A stretch of DNA of 64,000 nt, taken from Bacteroidota bacterium. Lineage in GTDB: Bacteria; Bacteroidota; Bacteroidia; B-17B0; Aurantibacillaceae. Below, in pieces: positions 52,779 to 61,396 of the stretch; within the stretch, counting starts at the first letter, position 1, and each line of letters starts with the position of its first letter. Where the stretch lies: assembly GCA_017303905.1 (NCBI GenBank), contig JAFLBH010000001.1, forward strand, positions 845,809 to 909,808. The letters are read 5' to 3'. Under the pieces are notes generated by a model. The model was given only the letters and a program-made list of their open reading frames with translations, had not been told where the DNA came from and did no database searches. Both the position numbers and the translations under genes were made by a program.

Positions 52779-54605
52779 ATGGGATCTACACATACAGCAA
52801 CAGCACTGGAACACGAGCATGCTACTCATCACGATCATGCACATCATGATGACCACCATGAGGAGAGCTTTGTGAGTAAGTACATTTTCAGCATGGATCA
52901 CAAGATGATCTCTCGTCAGTTTTTAATTACAGCGGTTATTATGGCTGTTGTCGCTATGACAATGTCTATCATTTTCCGTATGCAATTAGCTTGGCCGGGA
53001 GAAAAATTTGCCTTCATCAATGCTATACTTGGAGACAAGTGGGGCAAAGACGGTATCCTTGATCCGAATATGTATTTAGCTTTAGTTACTATCCATGGTA
53101 CTATCATGGTATTTATGGTATTAACCGGCGGATTAAGCGGAACGTTCTCTAACTTGTTAATCCCTTATCAAATTGGAGCGCGCGATATGGCATCAGGCTT
53201 TATGAATATGCTTTCATACTGGTTCTTCTTCTTATCAAGTGCAATCATGTTAGGTTCTTGTTTTATTGAAGACGGACCTGCATCACCGGGTTGGACAATT
53301 TACCCTCCATTATCAGCTTTACCTGAAGCTATGCCTGGTTCTAAATTAGGTATGACTTTATGGTTAACTTCAATGGCGTTATTCATTGTGTCATCTTTAT
53401 TAGGTGGTTTGAACTACATCATCACTATCGTTAACTTACGTACAAAAGGTATGAGCATGACTCGTTTACCTTTAACTTGCTGGGCGTTCTTAATTACAGC
53501 TATCTTAGGTGTGTTATCTTTCCCTGTATTATTCTCTTGTGCATTATTGTTAATCTTCGACCGTAGCTTCGGAACAAGCTTTTATTTATCGGATATCTAC
53601 ATTGGCGGTCGTCCGTTAGACAACGTTGGTGGTAGCCCAATTTTATTCGAACACTTATTCTGGTTCTTAGGTCACCCTGAGGTATACATCGTATTATTAC
53701 CTGCTTTAGGTATTACTTCTGAAATTATCTCCACTAACTCTCGTAAGCCAATCTTCGGTTACCGTGCTATGATTGGTTCTATGTTAGCAATTGGTTTCTT
53801 ATCATTTATCGTGTGGGGTCACCACATGTACATGACCGGGATGAATCCATTCTTAGGTTCAGTATTCGTATTCACTACCTTATTAATTGCGATTCCTTCT
53901 GCGGTAAAAGCATTTAACTACATTACTACATTATGGAAAGGTAATATTCAGTATACACCTGCAATGTTGTTCTCAATCGGATTGGTTTCTTCATTCATCA
54001 CTGGTGGTGTTACAGGTATTATCCTTGCTGACTCTACTCTTGATATCAACGTTCACGATACATACTTCGTAGTAGCTCACTTCCACATTGTAATGGGTCT
54101 GTCTGCTATCTTCGGTATGTTCGCAGGGGTTTACCATTGGTTCCCTAAAATGTTCTTACGCATGATGAATAAGAAATTAGGTTACTTACATTTCTGGATT
54201 ACTTTCATCTCTGCGTATGGTGTATTCTTCCCAATGCACTTCTTAGGATTAGCAGGTGTTCCTCGTCGTTATTACACGAATAGCAACTTCCCAATGTTCG
54301 ACAACTTAGTAGATATTAACGAAATCGTTACAATCTCTGCTATCATCGGAGCATTAGGTCAAGGTGTATTCTTATTCAACTTCTTCTATAGTATGTTCCG
54401 CGGTGAGAAAGCTCCTCAAAATCCATGGAATTCTAATACTTTAGAGTGGACTACTCCAATGGCAAATATTCACGGTAACTGGCCTGGTGCTTTACCGGTT
54501 GTTCACCGTTGGGCTTACGATTACAGCAAGCCTGGACAAGAACACGATTTCGTTCCTCAAACCGTTCCTTTAGCTGAAGGCGAACATGACGGTGGCGAAC
54601 ACTAA
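52779..54605 (+). CDS. coxA: Cytochrome c oxidase subunit I
   Basis: The 608-residue heme-copper oxidase core has 12 helices. The CuB/Tyr region is FWFLGHPEVYIVLLPALG, with WGHHMYMTGMNP for the CuB His pair and HDTYFVVAHFHIVMG for the heme a/a3 ligands: the aa3 A-type pattern. The first ~27 residues are extremely His-rich (HEHATHHDHAHHDDHH). It is the last gene of the operon, ended by a terminator. Subunits III and IV are not adjacent and must be elsewhere. Confidence 0.97.
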   Translation: MGSTHTATALEHEHATHHDHAHHDDHHEESFVSKYIFSMDHKMISRQFLITAVIMAVVAMTMSIIFRMQLAWPGEKFAFINAILGDKWGKDGILDPNMYLALVTIHGTIMVFMVLTGGLSGTFSNLLIPYQIGARDMASGFMNMLSYWFFFLSSAIMLGSCFIEDGPASPGWTIYPPLSALPEAMPGSKLGMTLWLTSMALFIVSSLLGGLNYIITIVNLRTKGMSMTRLPLTCWAFLITAILGVLSFPVLFSCALLLIFDRSFGTSFYLSDIYIGGRPLDNVGGSPILFEHLFWFLGHPEVYIVLLPALGITSEIISTNSRKPIFGYRAMIGSMLAIGFLSFIVWGHHMYMTGMNPFLGSVFVFTTLLIAIPSAVKAFNYITTLWKGNIQYTPAMLFSIGLVSSFITGGVTGIILADSTLDINVHDTYFVVAHFHIVMGLSAIFGMFAGVYHWFPKMFLRMMNKKLGYLHFWITFISAYGVFFPMHFLGLAGVPRRYYTNSNFPMFDNLVDINEIVTISAIIGALGQGVFLFNFFYSMFRGEKAPQNPWNSNTLEWTTPMANIHGNWPGALPVVHRWAYDYSKPGQEHDFVPQTVPLAEGEHDGGEH

Positions 54606-54624
54606 TCGTTAAATAAAACTTACA

Positions 54625-54655
54625 AAATGCCTCCTTAAAAGGGGGCATTTTTGTT
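54625..54655 (+). terminator. Terminator of the ACIII-cox operon
   Basis: AAATGCCTCCTT (54625-54636) pairs with AAGGGGGCATTT (54639-54650) with a single G-U position, followed by a T-rich tract. It lies 19 bases after the coxA stop. Confidence 0.9.
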
Positions 54656-54660
54656 TTTAG

Positions 54661-54668
54661 TATCTTTG
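54661..54668 (+). promoter_or_regulatory. Bacteroidota -7 box for the SRPBCC gene
   Basis: TATCTTTG matches TAnnTTTG, just beyond the cox terminator and 21 bases before ATG 54690. Confidence 0.55.
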
Positions 54669-54689
54669 TTTAAACCTAAAAATTGAATT

Positions 54690-55208
54690 ATGATTATAAT
54701 CTACATCCTTATCGCAATAATTGGCTTGGTGCTGATTATCGCTGCTATTTTACCCGGCAAGTATAGTATCAAAAAGGAAATTGTAATAAATAAGCCTGCA
54801 GCGCATGTATACGAGCGTATTTCAAATTTAAATCATTACCGCGACTGGAATCCTTGGCACAAAATGGAACAGGATGCTAAATCAGAAATTACCGGAGCGC
54901 CGGGAACAGTAGGACATAAATTTGCATGGGATGGAAAGAAGATCGGGCAAGGAAGTTTAACAATCAAAGGATTTACTGCGCCGCAAGAAATTACTTTGGA
55001 TCTCGAATTTATTAAACCATGGAAAAGTACAGCATTAGACAGTTGGACATTTGATGATTTAAAAAACGGAACTACAAAAGTGGTGTGGGAGAATAACGGT
55101 CCGCTGGCATACCCTATGGCACGATTAATGGGACCAATGATTAATAAAAACTTAAATCAGCAATTCGAACAAGGATTAAAAAACCTTAAAGAGTTGTGCG
55201 AAAAATAA
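54690..55208 (+). CDS. SRPBCC family protein
   Basis: The 172-residue protein has an N-terminal membrane anchor (IIIYILIAIIGLVLIIAA) and a START-like domain: KKEIVINKPAAHVYERISN, HYRDWNPWHKM and FAWDGKKIGQGSLTIKGF are typical of polyketide cyclase/dehydrase-type SRPBCC proteins. Such domains bind hydrophobic ligands; nothing points to a specific one. It is followed by an ALDH gene 6 bases downstream. Confidence 0.85.
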   Translation: MIIIYILIAIIGLVLIIAAILPGKYSIKKEIVINKPAAHVYERISNLNHYRDWNPWHKMEQDAKSEITGAPGTVGHKFAWDGKKIGQGSLTIKGFTAPQEITLDLEFIKPWKSTALDSWTFDDLKNGTTKVVWENNGPLAYPMARLMGPMINKNLNQQFEQGLKNLKELCEK

Positions 55209-55214
55209 TTGTAC

Positions 55215-56660
55215 ATGAGTAAAATTCAAAATTACATCAATGGCGAACTAGTAGCGCCTATTTCTAATCAGTATATTGATAACATTGATCCTTCGCGCGG
55301 AAAAGTTTATTCTTTGATTCCTGATAGTGATGAGCGCGATGTAGAGTTGGCAACAAAAGCGGCAAAGGCAGCATTCAAAGCTTGGAGTAATACGCCAAAA
55401 GAAACCCGCTCACGCATTCTTCAAAAAATTTCCTTTTTGATAGAAGAAAATTTAGACAAGTTAGCGCTTATTGAAAGTGTTGATAATGGTAAGCCGCTTC
55501 ACTTGGCAAAAACAGTTGATATTCCACGCGCTGCCGCTAATTTTAATTTTTATGCTACCGGCATTTTGCATTATTCATCGCATGCACATGCAATGGAAGA
55601 TACAGCGATTAATTACACCTTACGTCAACCGGTTGGTGTTGCAGGATGTATTTCTCCTTGGAATTTACCATTGTATTTATTTACCTGGAAAATTGCTCCT
55701 GCATTGGCTGCCGGATGCACTGTAGTTGCAAAGCCCAGCGAAGTAACGCCAATGACGGCTTATTTACTTTCGGAAATTTGTATTCAAGCCGGATTGCCAA
55801 AAGGTGTATTAAATATTGTACATGGATTAGGTCCAAAAGTTGGAAATGCAATTGTTTCGCATAAGGATATTCCTCTTATTTCATTTACGGGTGGAACAAA
55901 AACGGGCGCGCATATTGCAAGTGTGGCAGGTCCTATGTTCAAGAAAATGTCTTTAGAGTTAGGCGGGAAAAACCCTAATATCATTTTTGCCGATTGCGAT
56001 TACGATAAAATGTTATCGACAACGATGTTGTCTTCATTCGCGAATCAGGGACAAATTTGCTTATGCGGCTCAAGAATATTTGTAGAGCGACCTATTTATG
56101 AAAAATTCAAGAACGACTTCGTTGAGAAAACAAAGAAACTAACGGTTGGTCCACCCCTCCAGGATGGTGTGAAAATTGGCGCAGTCGTTTCAAAACCACA
56201 CATGGAGAAGATTTTAAGTTATGTTGAATTAGCAAAGCAAGAGGGCGGGAAGGTTTTATGTGGCGGTAAACGTAAGATTATAGAGGGAGAATTTCAGGAC
56301 GGCTTTTATGTAGAACCAACTGTTATAGAAGGTTTAAGTTACGATTGCCGTACGAATCAGGAAGAAATTTTCGGACCGCTAGTAACAATTACGCCATTCG
56401 ATACGGAGGAAGAAGTTTTAATGATGGCGAATTCAACCATGTATGGTTTAGCATCTACAGTTTGGACTCAGGATATCACAAAGGCGAATCGAGTGGCTTC
56501 AGAATTACACACCGGAATTGTTTGGATTAATTGTTGGTTGTTGCGTGATTTACGTACGCCGTTTGGCGGTGTGAAATCATCCGGTGTGGGTCGTGAAGGC
56601 GGATTCGAAGCTTTTGATTTCTTTACAGAGCCTAAAAACGTTTGCGTTAAACTAAAATAA
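55215..56660 (+). CDS. Aldehyde dehydrogenase, ALDH8/2-aminomuconate semialdehyde dehydrogenase-like
   Basis: The product is 481 residues from ATG 55215. NAD(P)-dependent ALDH motifs are PWNLPLYLF (N150), AKPSE (K173), SFTGGTKTG, LELGGKNP (E248) and NQGQICLCGS (C282). The C-terminal NCWLLRDLRTPFGGVKSSG stretch is characteristic of ALDH8-type enzymes that oxidise 2-aminomuconate or hydroxymuconate semialdehyde in tryptophan/kynurenine or catechol pathways. This subfamily call is inference. A 2-aminomuconate deaminase-like gene lies at 8.6 kb. Its stop overlaps the methyltransferase start by one base (TAATG). Confidence 0.88.
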   Translation: MSKIQNYINGELVAPISNQYIDNIDPSRGKVYSLIPDSDERDVELATKAAKAAFKAWSNTPKETRSRILQKISFLIEENLDKLALIESVDNGKPLHLAKTVDIPRAAANFNFYATGILHYSSHAHAMEDTAINYTLRQPVGVAGCISPWNLPLYLFTWKIAPALAAGCTVVAKPSEVTPMTAYLLSEICIQAGLPKGVLNIVHGLGPKVGNAIVSHKDIPLISFTGGTKTGAHIASVAGPMFKKMSLELGGKNPNIIFADCDYDKMLSTTMLSSFANQGQICLCGSRIFVERPIYEKFKNDFVEKTKKLTVGPPLQDGVKIGAVVSKPHMEKILSYVELAKQEGGKVLCGGKRKIIEGEFQDGFYVEPTVIEGLSYDCRTNQEEIFGPLVTITPFDTEEEVLMMANSTMYGLASTVWTQDITKANRVASELHTGIVWINCWLLRDLRTPFGGVKSSGVGREGGFEAFDFFTEPKNVCVKLK

Positions 56661-57343
56661 TGCAGCGAGAGCTTAGCAATAAAGATATACTTGGCTGGGA
56701 TGTGAAAAACTGGTCGAACGCATTATTACATTGGGAAAAAGTAATTCCTAAGGATAAAAAACTGATGTGTTTGGAGATTGGCGCAAACAAAGGCGGATTG
56801 TCATTGTGGCTGGCAGCGAAGGGACATAGTGTAATATGTAACGACATAAAGCCAACACCGGATGAAATTAAAAATCATCATTCATCTTTAAAATTAAAAG
56901 GAGAAATAGACTATCAATGTTTCGATGCGGTAGAAATTCCTTACGAAAACCATTTTGATGTCATCATTTTGAAATCTGTTTTAGGTGGAGTAGGGCGTGA
57001 GGGAAAGGATGAGAGAATAGAAAAAAGTATCAATGAAATTTATAAGGCGTTAAAGCCGGGTGGAATTTTTCTATTTGCTGAAAATTTAAGAGCAAGTAAA
57101 TTTCATTCTTTCTTCAGAAAGAATTTCGTGAAGTGGGCGAAGGATTGGAATTATATGCACTATTCACAAATAAAAAATTACTTGAATAAATTCACTGATA
57201 CAGAATTGCACACGGCAGGATTCATGGGAGCATTTGGTTTTAATGAAGCTTCTCGCAACGTGTTCGGGCATATCGATTCAGTTGTATTTAATAATTTACC
57301 AAAAGGGTATCATTATATAGTTTACGGTCACGCTAAAAAATAA
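56660..57343 (+). CDS. Class I SAM-dependent methyltransferase
   Basis: The 227-residue Rossmann methyltransferase has motif I CLEIGANKGGLSLWLAAKG, motif II-like HSVICNDIKPTPDEIKN and motif IV ILKSVLGGVGREG, then FKALKPGGIFLFAENLRASKF-like KALKPGGIFLFAE. The substrate is unknown; ENLRASKFHSFFRKNFVKW looks like the small-molecule or lipid methyltransferases near sugar genes. It is translationally coupled to the ALDH. Confidence 0.8.
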   Translation: MQRELSNKDILGWDVKNWSNALLHWEKVIPKDKKLMCLEIGANKGGLSLWLAAKGHSVICNDIKPTPDEIKNHHSSLKLKGEIDYQCFDAVEIPYENHFDVIILKSVLGGVGREGKDERIEKSINEIYKALKPGGIFLFAENLRASKFHSFFRKNFVKWAKDWNYMHYSQIKNYLNKFTDTELHTAGFMGAFGFNEASRNVFGHIDSVVFNNLPKGYHYIVYGHAKK

Positions 57344-57359
57344 TAGAGTACGTATCAAT

Positions 57360-57374
57360 ACGAATGTTACGAAT
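57360..57374. repeat. Left ACGAAT direct repeat pair flanking the GxxExxY gene
   Basis: ACGAAT-GTT-ACGAAT lies just upstream of the GxxExxY gene. The complementary ATTCGT pair occurs at 57810-57823, so the two form inverted terminal-like repeats about 440 bases apart. Confidence 0.65.
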
Positions 57375-57383
57375 TTGTGTTTA

Positions 57384-57391
57384 TATATTTG
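57384..57391 (+). promoter_or_regulatory. Possible -7 box of the GxxExxY gene
   Basis: TATATTTG matches TAnnTTTG and would start transcription near 57398, at the TTG start at 57399, giving a leaderless mRNA. No -33 element is correctly placed. Confidence 0.4.
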
Positions 57392-57398
57392 TAAGAGT

Positions 57399-57794
57399 TT
57401 GAAGCCTGTATTAAATAAACAAGATTTAATTTACCCGGAACTTAGTTATAAGTTAGTGGGTTTAGCTTATTCTGTTTTTAATGAATTGGGTTTTGGGCAT
57501 CTTGAGAAAACTTACCAAAGAGCATTCGCTCTTGAATTAAAGAGAGAGAATATAGGTTATAAGGAGCAAGTAAAGTATAATGTAGAGTATAAGGGAGAAG
57601 TAGTTGGAACAAATTATCTCGATTTTGAGATAGATGGTAAAATTATTATTGAGCTTAAAAAAAGTGGTTATCTGTCGAAGAAAAATCTCGAACAAATCTC
57701 AAATTATTTAAAAGTAACGGGCTTAAAATTGGGTATTGTGATAATATTCACGCCAGAAGGGGTTCGTTGCAAACGCATTGTAAATGAACATTAA
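57399..57794 (+). CDS. GxxExxY family protein
   Basis: The protein has about 131 residues from a TTG at 57399; the frame is open from 57375 but that start lies upstream of the likely -7 box. The family signature is GHLEKTY (G-x-x-E-x-x-Y) in NELGFGHLEKTYQRAFALEL. NYLDFEIDGKIIIELKK looks like the PD-(D/E)xK core (D...ExK), so a nuclease fold is plausible. Paired ACGAAT repeats on each side (57360-57374, 57810-57823) make a compact cassette between the methyltransferase and thiL. Function is unknown, possibly a mobile-element nuclease. Confidence 0.8.
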   Translation: MKPVLNKQDLIYPELSYKLVGLAYSVFNELGFGHLEKTYQRAFALELKRENIGYKEQVKYNVEYKGEVVGTNYLDFEIDGKIIIELKKSGYLSKKNLEQISNYLKVTGLKLGIVIIFTPEGVRCKRIVNEH

Positions 57795-57809
57795 AACAAT
57801 TGACTATAC

Positions 57810-57823
57810 ATTCGTATATTCGT
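57810..57823. repeat. Right ATTCGT repeat pair flanking the GxxExxY gene
   Basis: ATTCGT-AT-ATTCGT lies between the GxxExxY stop and the thiL start and is the reverse complement of the left ACGAAT pair (spacer 2 instead of 3). It is 14 bases before thiL. Confidence 0.65.
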
Positions 57824-57837
57824 AAAAATCCGTAATC

Positions 57838-58887
57838 ATGTTGGAAAATAACACAAGAACAGAGTTAAGTGCATTAGGCGAATTCGGTTTAATTAAACAT
57901 CTTACCGAACATATTGAATTAAAAAATCCTTCAACCATTAAGGGTGTTGGTGATGATGCGGCTGTCATTAATTACACAAATACAAATACAGTTACTTTGG
58001 TTTCGAGTGATATGTTAGTGGAAGGCGTTCATTTCGACTTAACGTATGTTCCTTTAAAGCATTTGGGGTACAAATCTGTTATAGTGAACCTAAGCGATAT
58101 TTATGCGATGAATGGTCAGCCCAAGCAAATTGTTGTAAGCATGGCAATTTCCAGTCGCTTTAGTTTGGAAGCAGTAGAAGAGTTATATGCAGGAATGCTT
58201 TTAGCTTGTCAGAAATGCGGTGTTGATTTAGTGGGCGGAGATACAACCTCTTCACTAAGTGGTTTGGTAATTAATATTACTGTTTTAGGTGAATGCGAGA
58301 AAGATAAAGTGGTGTATCGCCATGGTGCTAAAGAAGGAAATTTATTATGTGTGAGTGGAGATTTGGGTGGAGCCTATATGGGCTTGCAAATTTTAGAGAG
58401 AGAAAAAACCATCTTTAAGGAAAATCCAAACATCCAACCTGATTTAGAAGGTAAGGATTATATTTTAGAGCGACAGCTAAAGCCGGAAGCAAGAAAGGAT
58501 ATCGTTAAATTATTTTCCGATTTAAATTTACAACCAACCTCCATGATGGATGTGAGTGACGGTTTAGCTTCCGAAATTTTGCATATCTGCACACAATCTA
58601 ATGTGGGTTGTGAATTGTATGAGGAGAAAATTCCAATCGATTCTCAAACCTATGATACGGCACGTCAATTTAATTTAGATGCAACTGTTTGCGCCTTAAG
58701 TGGCGGCGAAGATTATGAATTACTTTTCACTATTGATGCAGCAGATTATGATAAGGTAAAAAATCTTCCTGATTTTTCAGTCATAGGACACATTACCAAT
58801 AAAGAAAAGGGAACCAACCTCGTTACTAAATCAGGAACAGTCGCAGCATTAAAAGCGCAAGGCTGGGATGCTTTGCTGAAAAAGTAA
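57838..58887 (+). CDS. thiL: Thiamine-monophosphate kinase
   Basis: The 349-residue AIR-synthase-fold enzyme phosphorylates thiamine phosphate to thiamine diphosphate. GVGDDAAVI, SSDMLVEGVHFDLTYV, NLSDIYAMNGQPKQ and VGGDTTSS give the metal- and ATP-binding sites, and MMDVSDGLASEILHIC and SGGEDYELLFT the C-terminal half. Length is normal. No other thiamine gene is adjacent. Its stop is two bases from the convergent gene. Confidence 0.95.
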   Translation: MLENNTRTELSALGEFGLIKHLTEHIELKNPSTIKGVGDDAAVINYTNTNTVTLVSSDMLVEGVHFDLTYVPLKHLGYKSVIVNLSDIYAMNGQPKQIVVSMAISSRFSLEAVEELYAGMLLACQKCGVDLVGGDTTSSLSGLVINITVLGECEKDKVVYRHGAKEGNLLCVSGDLGGAYMGLQILEREKTIFKENPNIQPDLEGKDYILERQLKPEARKDIVKLFSDLNLQPTSMMDVSDGLASEILHICTQSNVGCELYEEKIPIDSQTYDTARQFNLDATVCALSGGEDYELLFTIDAADYDKVKNLPDFSVIGHITNKEKGTNLVTKSGTVAALKAQGWDALLKK

Positions 58888-58888
58888 A

Positions 58889-59389
58889 CTAGAAAATTAA
58901 ATTACTTTTACTGCTTAATTGATCAGGAATTATTTCCTGAAGAGTAATTATTTCAGGAATTTTCTTTAACGCTTCCGCAATTTTATAACTGTGATGATAA
59001 TGCTCGTCGCCTTTTATTAATAGCAGATAATCTGTTTTTGTAAGTTCCGGAATCAGTTTACTACTCTCATCAACAGTTTCATTAAAAAGCGAGAATAAAT
59101 CACCACCTTCTTTTTCATTGTTTTCCTGTGCCACATAATTACTGCGGTTCGGAATTAAATTATATTCCAGATTTAATGCCTCATCGAAAAAACTATAAAA
59201 AGAAAATTTAAAATCCTTACCCATACGATGACTTAAGTCGATGTATTCCTCTAAACGCAAATCGATTCCCAAAGCATCGTTTACGGAATTAACAATAAAA
59301 TACTGATTATCCGGACAAGCAATTCCGTAAAGCAAAAAATTATAATCTTCCGGTGACGGATCAAGAGTATATGCTTTTTGCTTTGACAT
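58889..59389 (-). CDS. IPExxxVDY family protein
   Basis: The 166-residue protein carries IPELTKTDY near the C-terminus, a variant of the IPExxxVDY signature that names this Bacteroidota family. DPSPEDYNFLLYGIACPDNQYF at the N-terminus is also typical. It is acidic and soluble; function unknown. Confidence 0.8.
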   Translation of the reverse strand: MSKQKAYTLDPSPEDYNFLLYGIACPDNQYFIVNSVNDALGIDLRLEEYIDLSHRMGKDFKFSFYSFFDEALNLEYNLIPNRSNYVAQENNEKEGGDLFSLFNETVDESSKLIPELTKTDYLLLIKGDEHYHHSYKIAEALKKIPEIITLQEIIPDQLSSKSNLIF

Positions 59390-59475
59390 TAGTAAGATGA
59401 AGGTAATAAATATTTGAGCAGTATAAAAGAATTGAGCGGGTTAATTTTTATTTCATTAATTTTATTACAATAAAA

Positions 59476-60366
59476 ATGCAATTCATTAACAATATAAAAG
59501 GCTTGTACTTGGTGGCGGCTTTAGCATTGGCAATAATAGGTGTTTATTTGTATACGTTTTTTAATCGCGTGAAACCACCTGAAGTATTTAAGCCAAAGTA
59601 TCCGACAGATGAAGCTTTTGTATTAAAGGATTTGAAGTACGGTAAAGACACACTTAATTATCTTGATTTGTATTTGCCAAAAAACAGAGATGCGCAAACA
59701 CCGCTTTTGGTTATTATTCATGGTGGCGCATGGGTACAAGGCGATAAAAATATGTTTTGGACAGACATGGCCACTGATTTTTATGACGAGAAAATTTGTG
59801 TTGCCAACATTAATTATCGTTTGGCGCCAAAAGCAAAATTAAACGATATGCTAGCTGATATACGGGGCGTATTGTTGTTCTTAAAAAATAATGCGGCAAA
59901 TTTTTCTTTAGACGTTACCAAGGTTCATTTGTTGGGTACCAGCGCGGGCGGCCACCTTGCGTTATTATATGCTTATACATTGGGGGAAAAAGATATTAAA
60001 TCTGTGACATCATTTGCCGGACCTACAAATTTTAACGACGATAGTTTTTATCTACTCACTCAACAATGGGGCTTGCCAAATTTGTATAAAGATGTATTAG
60101 GAAGAGATTATATTAAAAATGAACCTGAAGTAATAAAAGCGAGCCCAATTCACAACATAAAAAATATTCCTGTTTTATTAATCCATGCGTTGGATGATGA
60201 TGTTGTGCCCTTCTCACAAAGCAAACAGTTAGCTGATTCACTTCAATTCAAGAAAATAAAAAATCAGCTCTTTACATTGCCAAACGGAAAGCATTCTCCG
60301 TATGGATTAAATAATTCTTTTAAAGGCGTGGTGAATGAAACGGTGGTGAAGTGGATAGAGCTTTAA
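59476..60366 (+). CDS. Alpha/beta hydrolase (membrane-anchored carboxylesterase-like)
   Basis: The 296-residue protein begins with a membrane anchor (LYLVAALALAIIGVYLYTFF). The oxyanion hole is VIIHGGAWVQGDK, the nucleophile Ser is in LLGTSAGGHLAL, the acid Asp is in ALDDDVVPF and the His in NGKHSPYG. This is the HSL-like esterase layout, with the anchor suggesting activity at the outer face of the inner membrane. Substrate unknown. Confidence 0.88.
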   Translation: MQFINNIKGLYLVAALALAIIGVYLYTFFNRVKPPEVFKPKYPTDEAFVLKDLKYGKDTLNYLDLYLPKNRDAQTPLLVIIHGGAWVQGDKNMFWTDMATDFYDEKICVANINYRLAPKAKLNDMLADIRGVLLFLKNNAANFSLDVTKVHLLGTSAGGHLALLYAYTLGEKDIKSVTSFAGPTNFNDDSFYLLTQQWGLPNLYKDVLGRDYIKNEPEVIKASPIHNIKNIPVLLIHALDDDVVPFSQSKQLADSLQFKKIKNQLFTLPNGKHSPYGLNNSFKGVVNETVVKWIEL

Positions 60367-60397
60367 TGAAATTTTATCACCTTATTCTATATCAAGG

Positions 60398-61291
60398 TTA
60401 ATAAACTTTAATATTGAACTTCAATAATTTTTTCGGCAAATGATCGTCAAGATTTAATATGTCGTTATCATTAAGCTCAATTAGTTTAAAGTCATATTTT
60501 TTGTATATATCTATCTTTGCTTTTTTTCTTTCAGAATACTTAGGGTCACCTTCCATTCCCCAAAATTCAATATAGACATTCTCAGTAGGTATAAAGAAAT
60601 CAGAATATACCTCTTCTTCAACTGGAAGCTTTCTTTCATATGCATGAGCAAGTTTATAATCATAGAGAGCGTTGTCTATAATTACTTCGGCACGCGAACG
60701 AACCATGTGTCCATCCTTTGTTCTGAAGCTTGCTGGAAATTTTTCACGAAAATTATCGGTATTTTTTTTATCTATCTCTTGTTCCTTATCTGGGATTGTT
60801 TTTTGAATTTCCGGAGCTGTAGAACTGTCTTTAAAAACAGAAACAAGGTTTTTATTGTTCAAAATGCTGTCAGGCCATAGCACATATGTTCCTCCAGAGG
60901 TTTCGTGTTCAAATTGCTTACCGCCAAGATTTTTCCCCAACTTTGTTACTTGCCAGCCTGCAATATCCTTTTCAATCCAGCCTAATTCAGATAAAATAAG
61001 GTTTAGCCTCTGAGATGAAATTTCAAAATGTTTACCTATGGCAGTTGCATTAATAAGTTTTGTTTTCATCTTTTGTTCATTGTCTTCAAAAGAAATATTA
61101 TGTGGCCAAACGATATAGTCTCCAAACTTAGGATTGTTTCTAATTTGACCACCGTTTTGTTTACCTAGTTCTGTTAGAACCCATTTTTCATTTTTTCTAT
61201 CTATCCAGCCTTTAGCTTTTAGTTTGTCAAATAGATCTGATGATTTAATCTCTAACTCGTTCGCTAACGCAGATGTCGAAAGATATTCCAT
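60398..61291 (-). CDS. Putative nuclease with two N-terminal winged-helix-like repeats
   Basis: The 297-residue protein has two related ~60-residue units (about 5-65 and 82-142), each ending in GG...YVLWP/DYIVWP; they share ALANEL/AIGKHF, LGWIEKD/KGWIDRK and TxLGK. The C-terminal ~110 residues look like a PD-(D/E)xK-type nuclease: E202 in VRSRAEVIID, D231 in VYSDFFIP, E242 in YIEFWG and K259 in KAKIDIYKKY. The ExK Lys is displaced, as in some Vsr/helicase-associated nucleases. It is isolated with its own AT-rich upstream. Possibly part of a defence or mobile system, but no partner is adjacent. Confidence 0.6.
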   Translation of the reverse strand: MEYLSTSALANELEIKSSDLFDKLKAKGWIDRKNEKWVLTELGKQNGGQIRNNPKFGDYIVWPHNISFEDNEQKMKTKLINATAIGKHFEISSQRLNLILSELGWIEKDIAGWQVTKLGKNLGGKQFEHETSGGTYVLWPDSILNNKNLVSVFKDSSTAPEIQKTIPDKEQEIDKKNTDNFREKFPASFRTKDGHMVRSRAEVIIDNALYDYKLAHAYERKLPVEEEVYSDFFIPTENVYIEFWGMEGDPKYSERKKAKIDIYKKYDFKLIELNDNDILNLDDHLPKKLLKFNIKVY

Positions 61292-61396
61292 ACAGCAGTT
61301 AATTTTAAACCTTGCTAATTTATAATTATTATATTAAACAGTGAACCAATTAGAGTGCCCTCATCACATCCCAATTCTACGAATTATATAATACAA

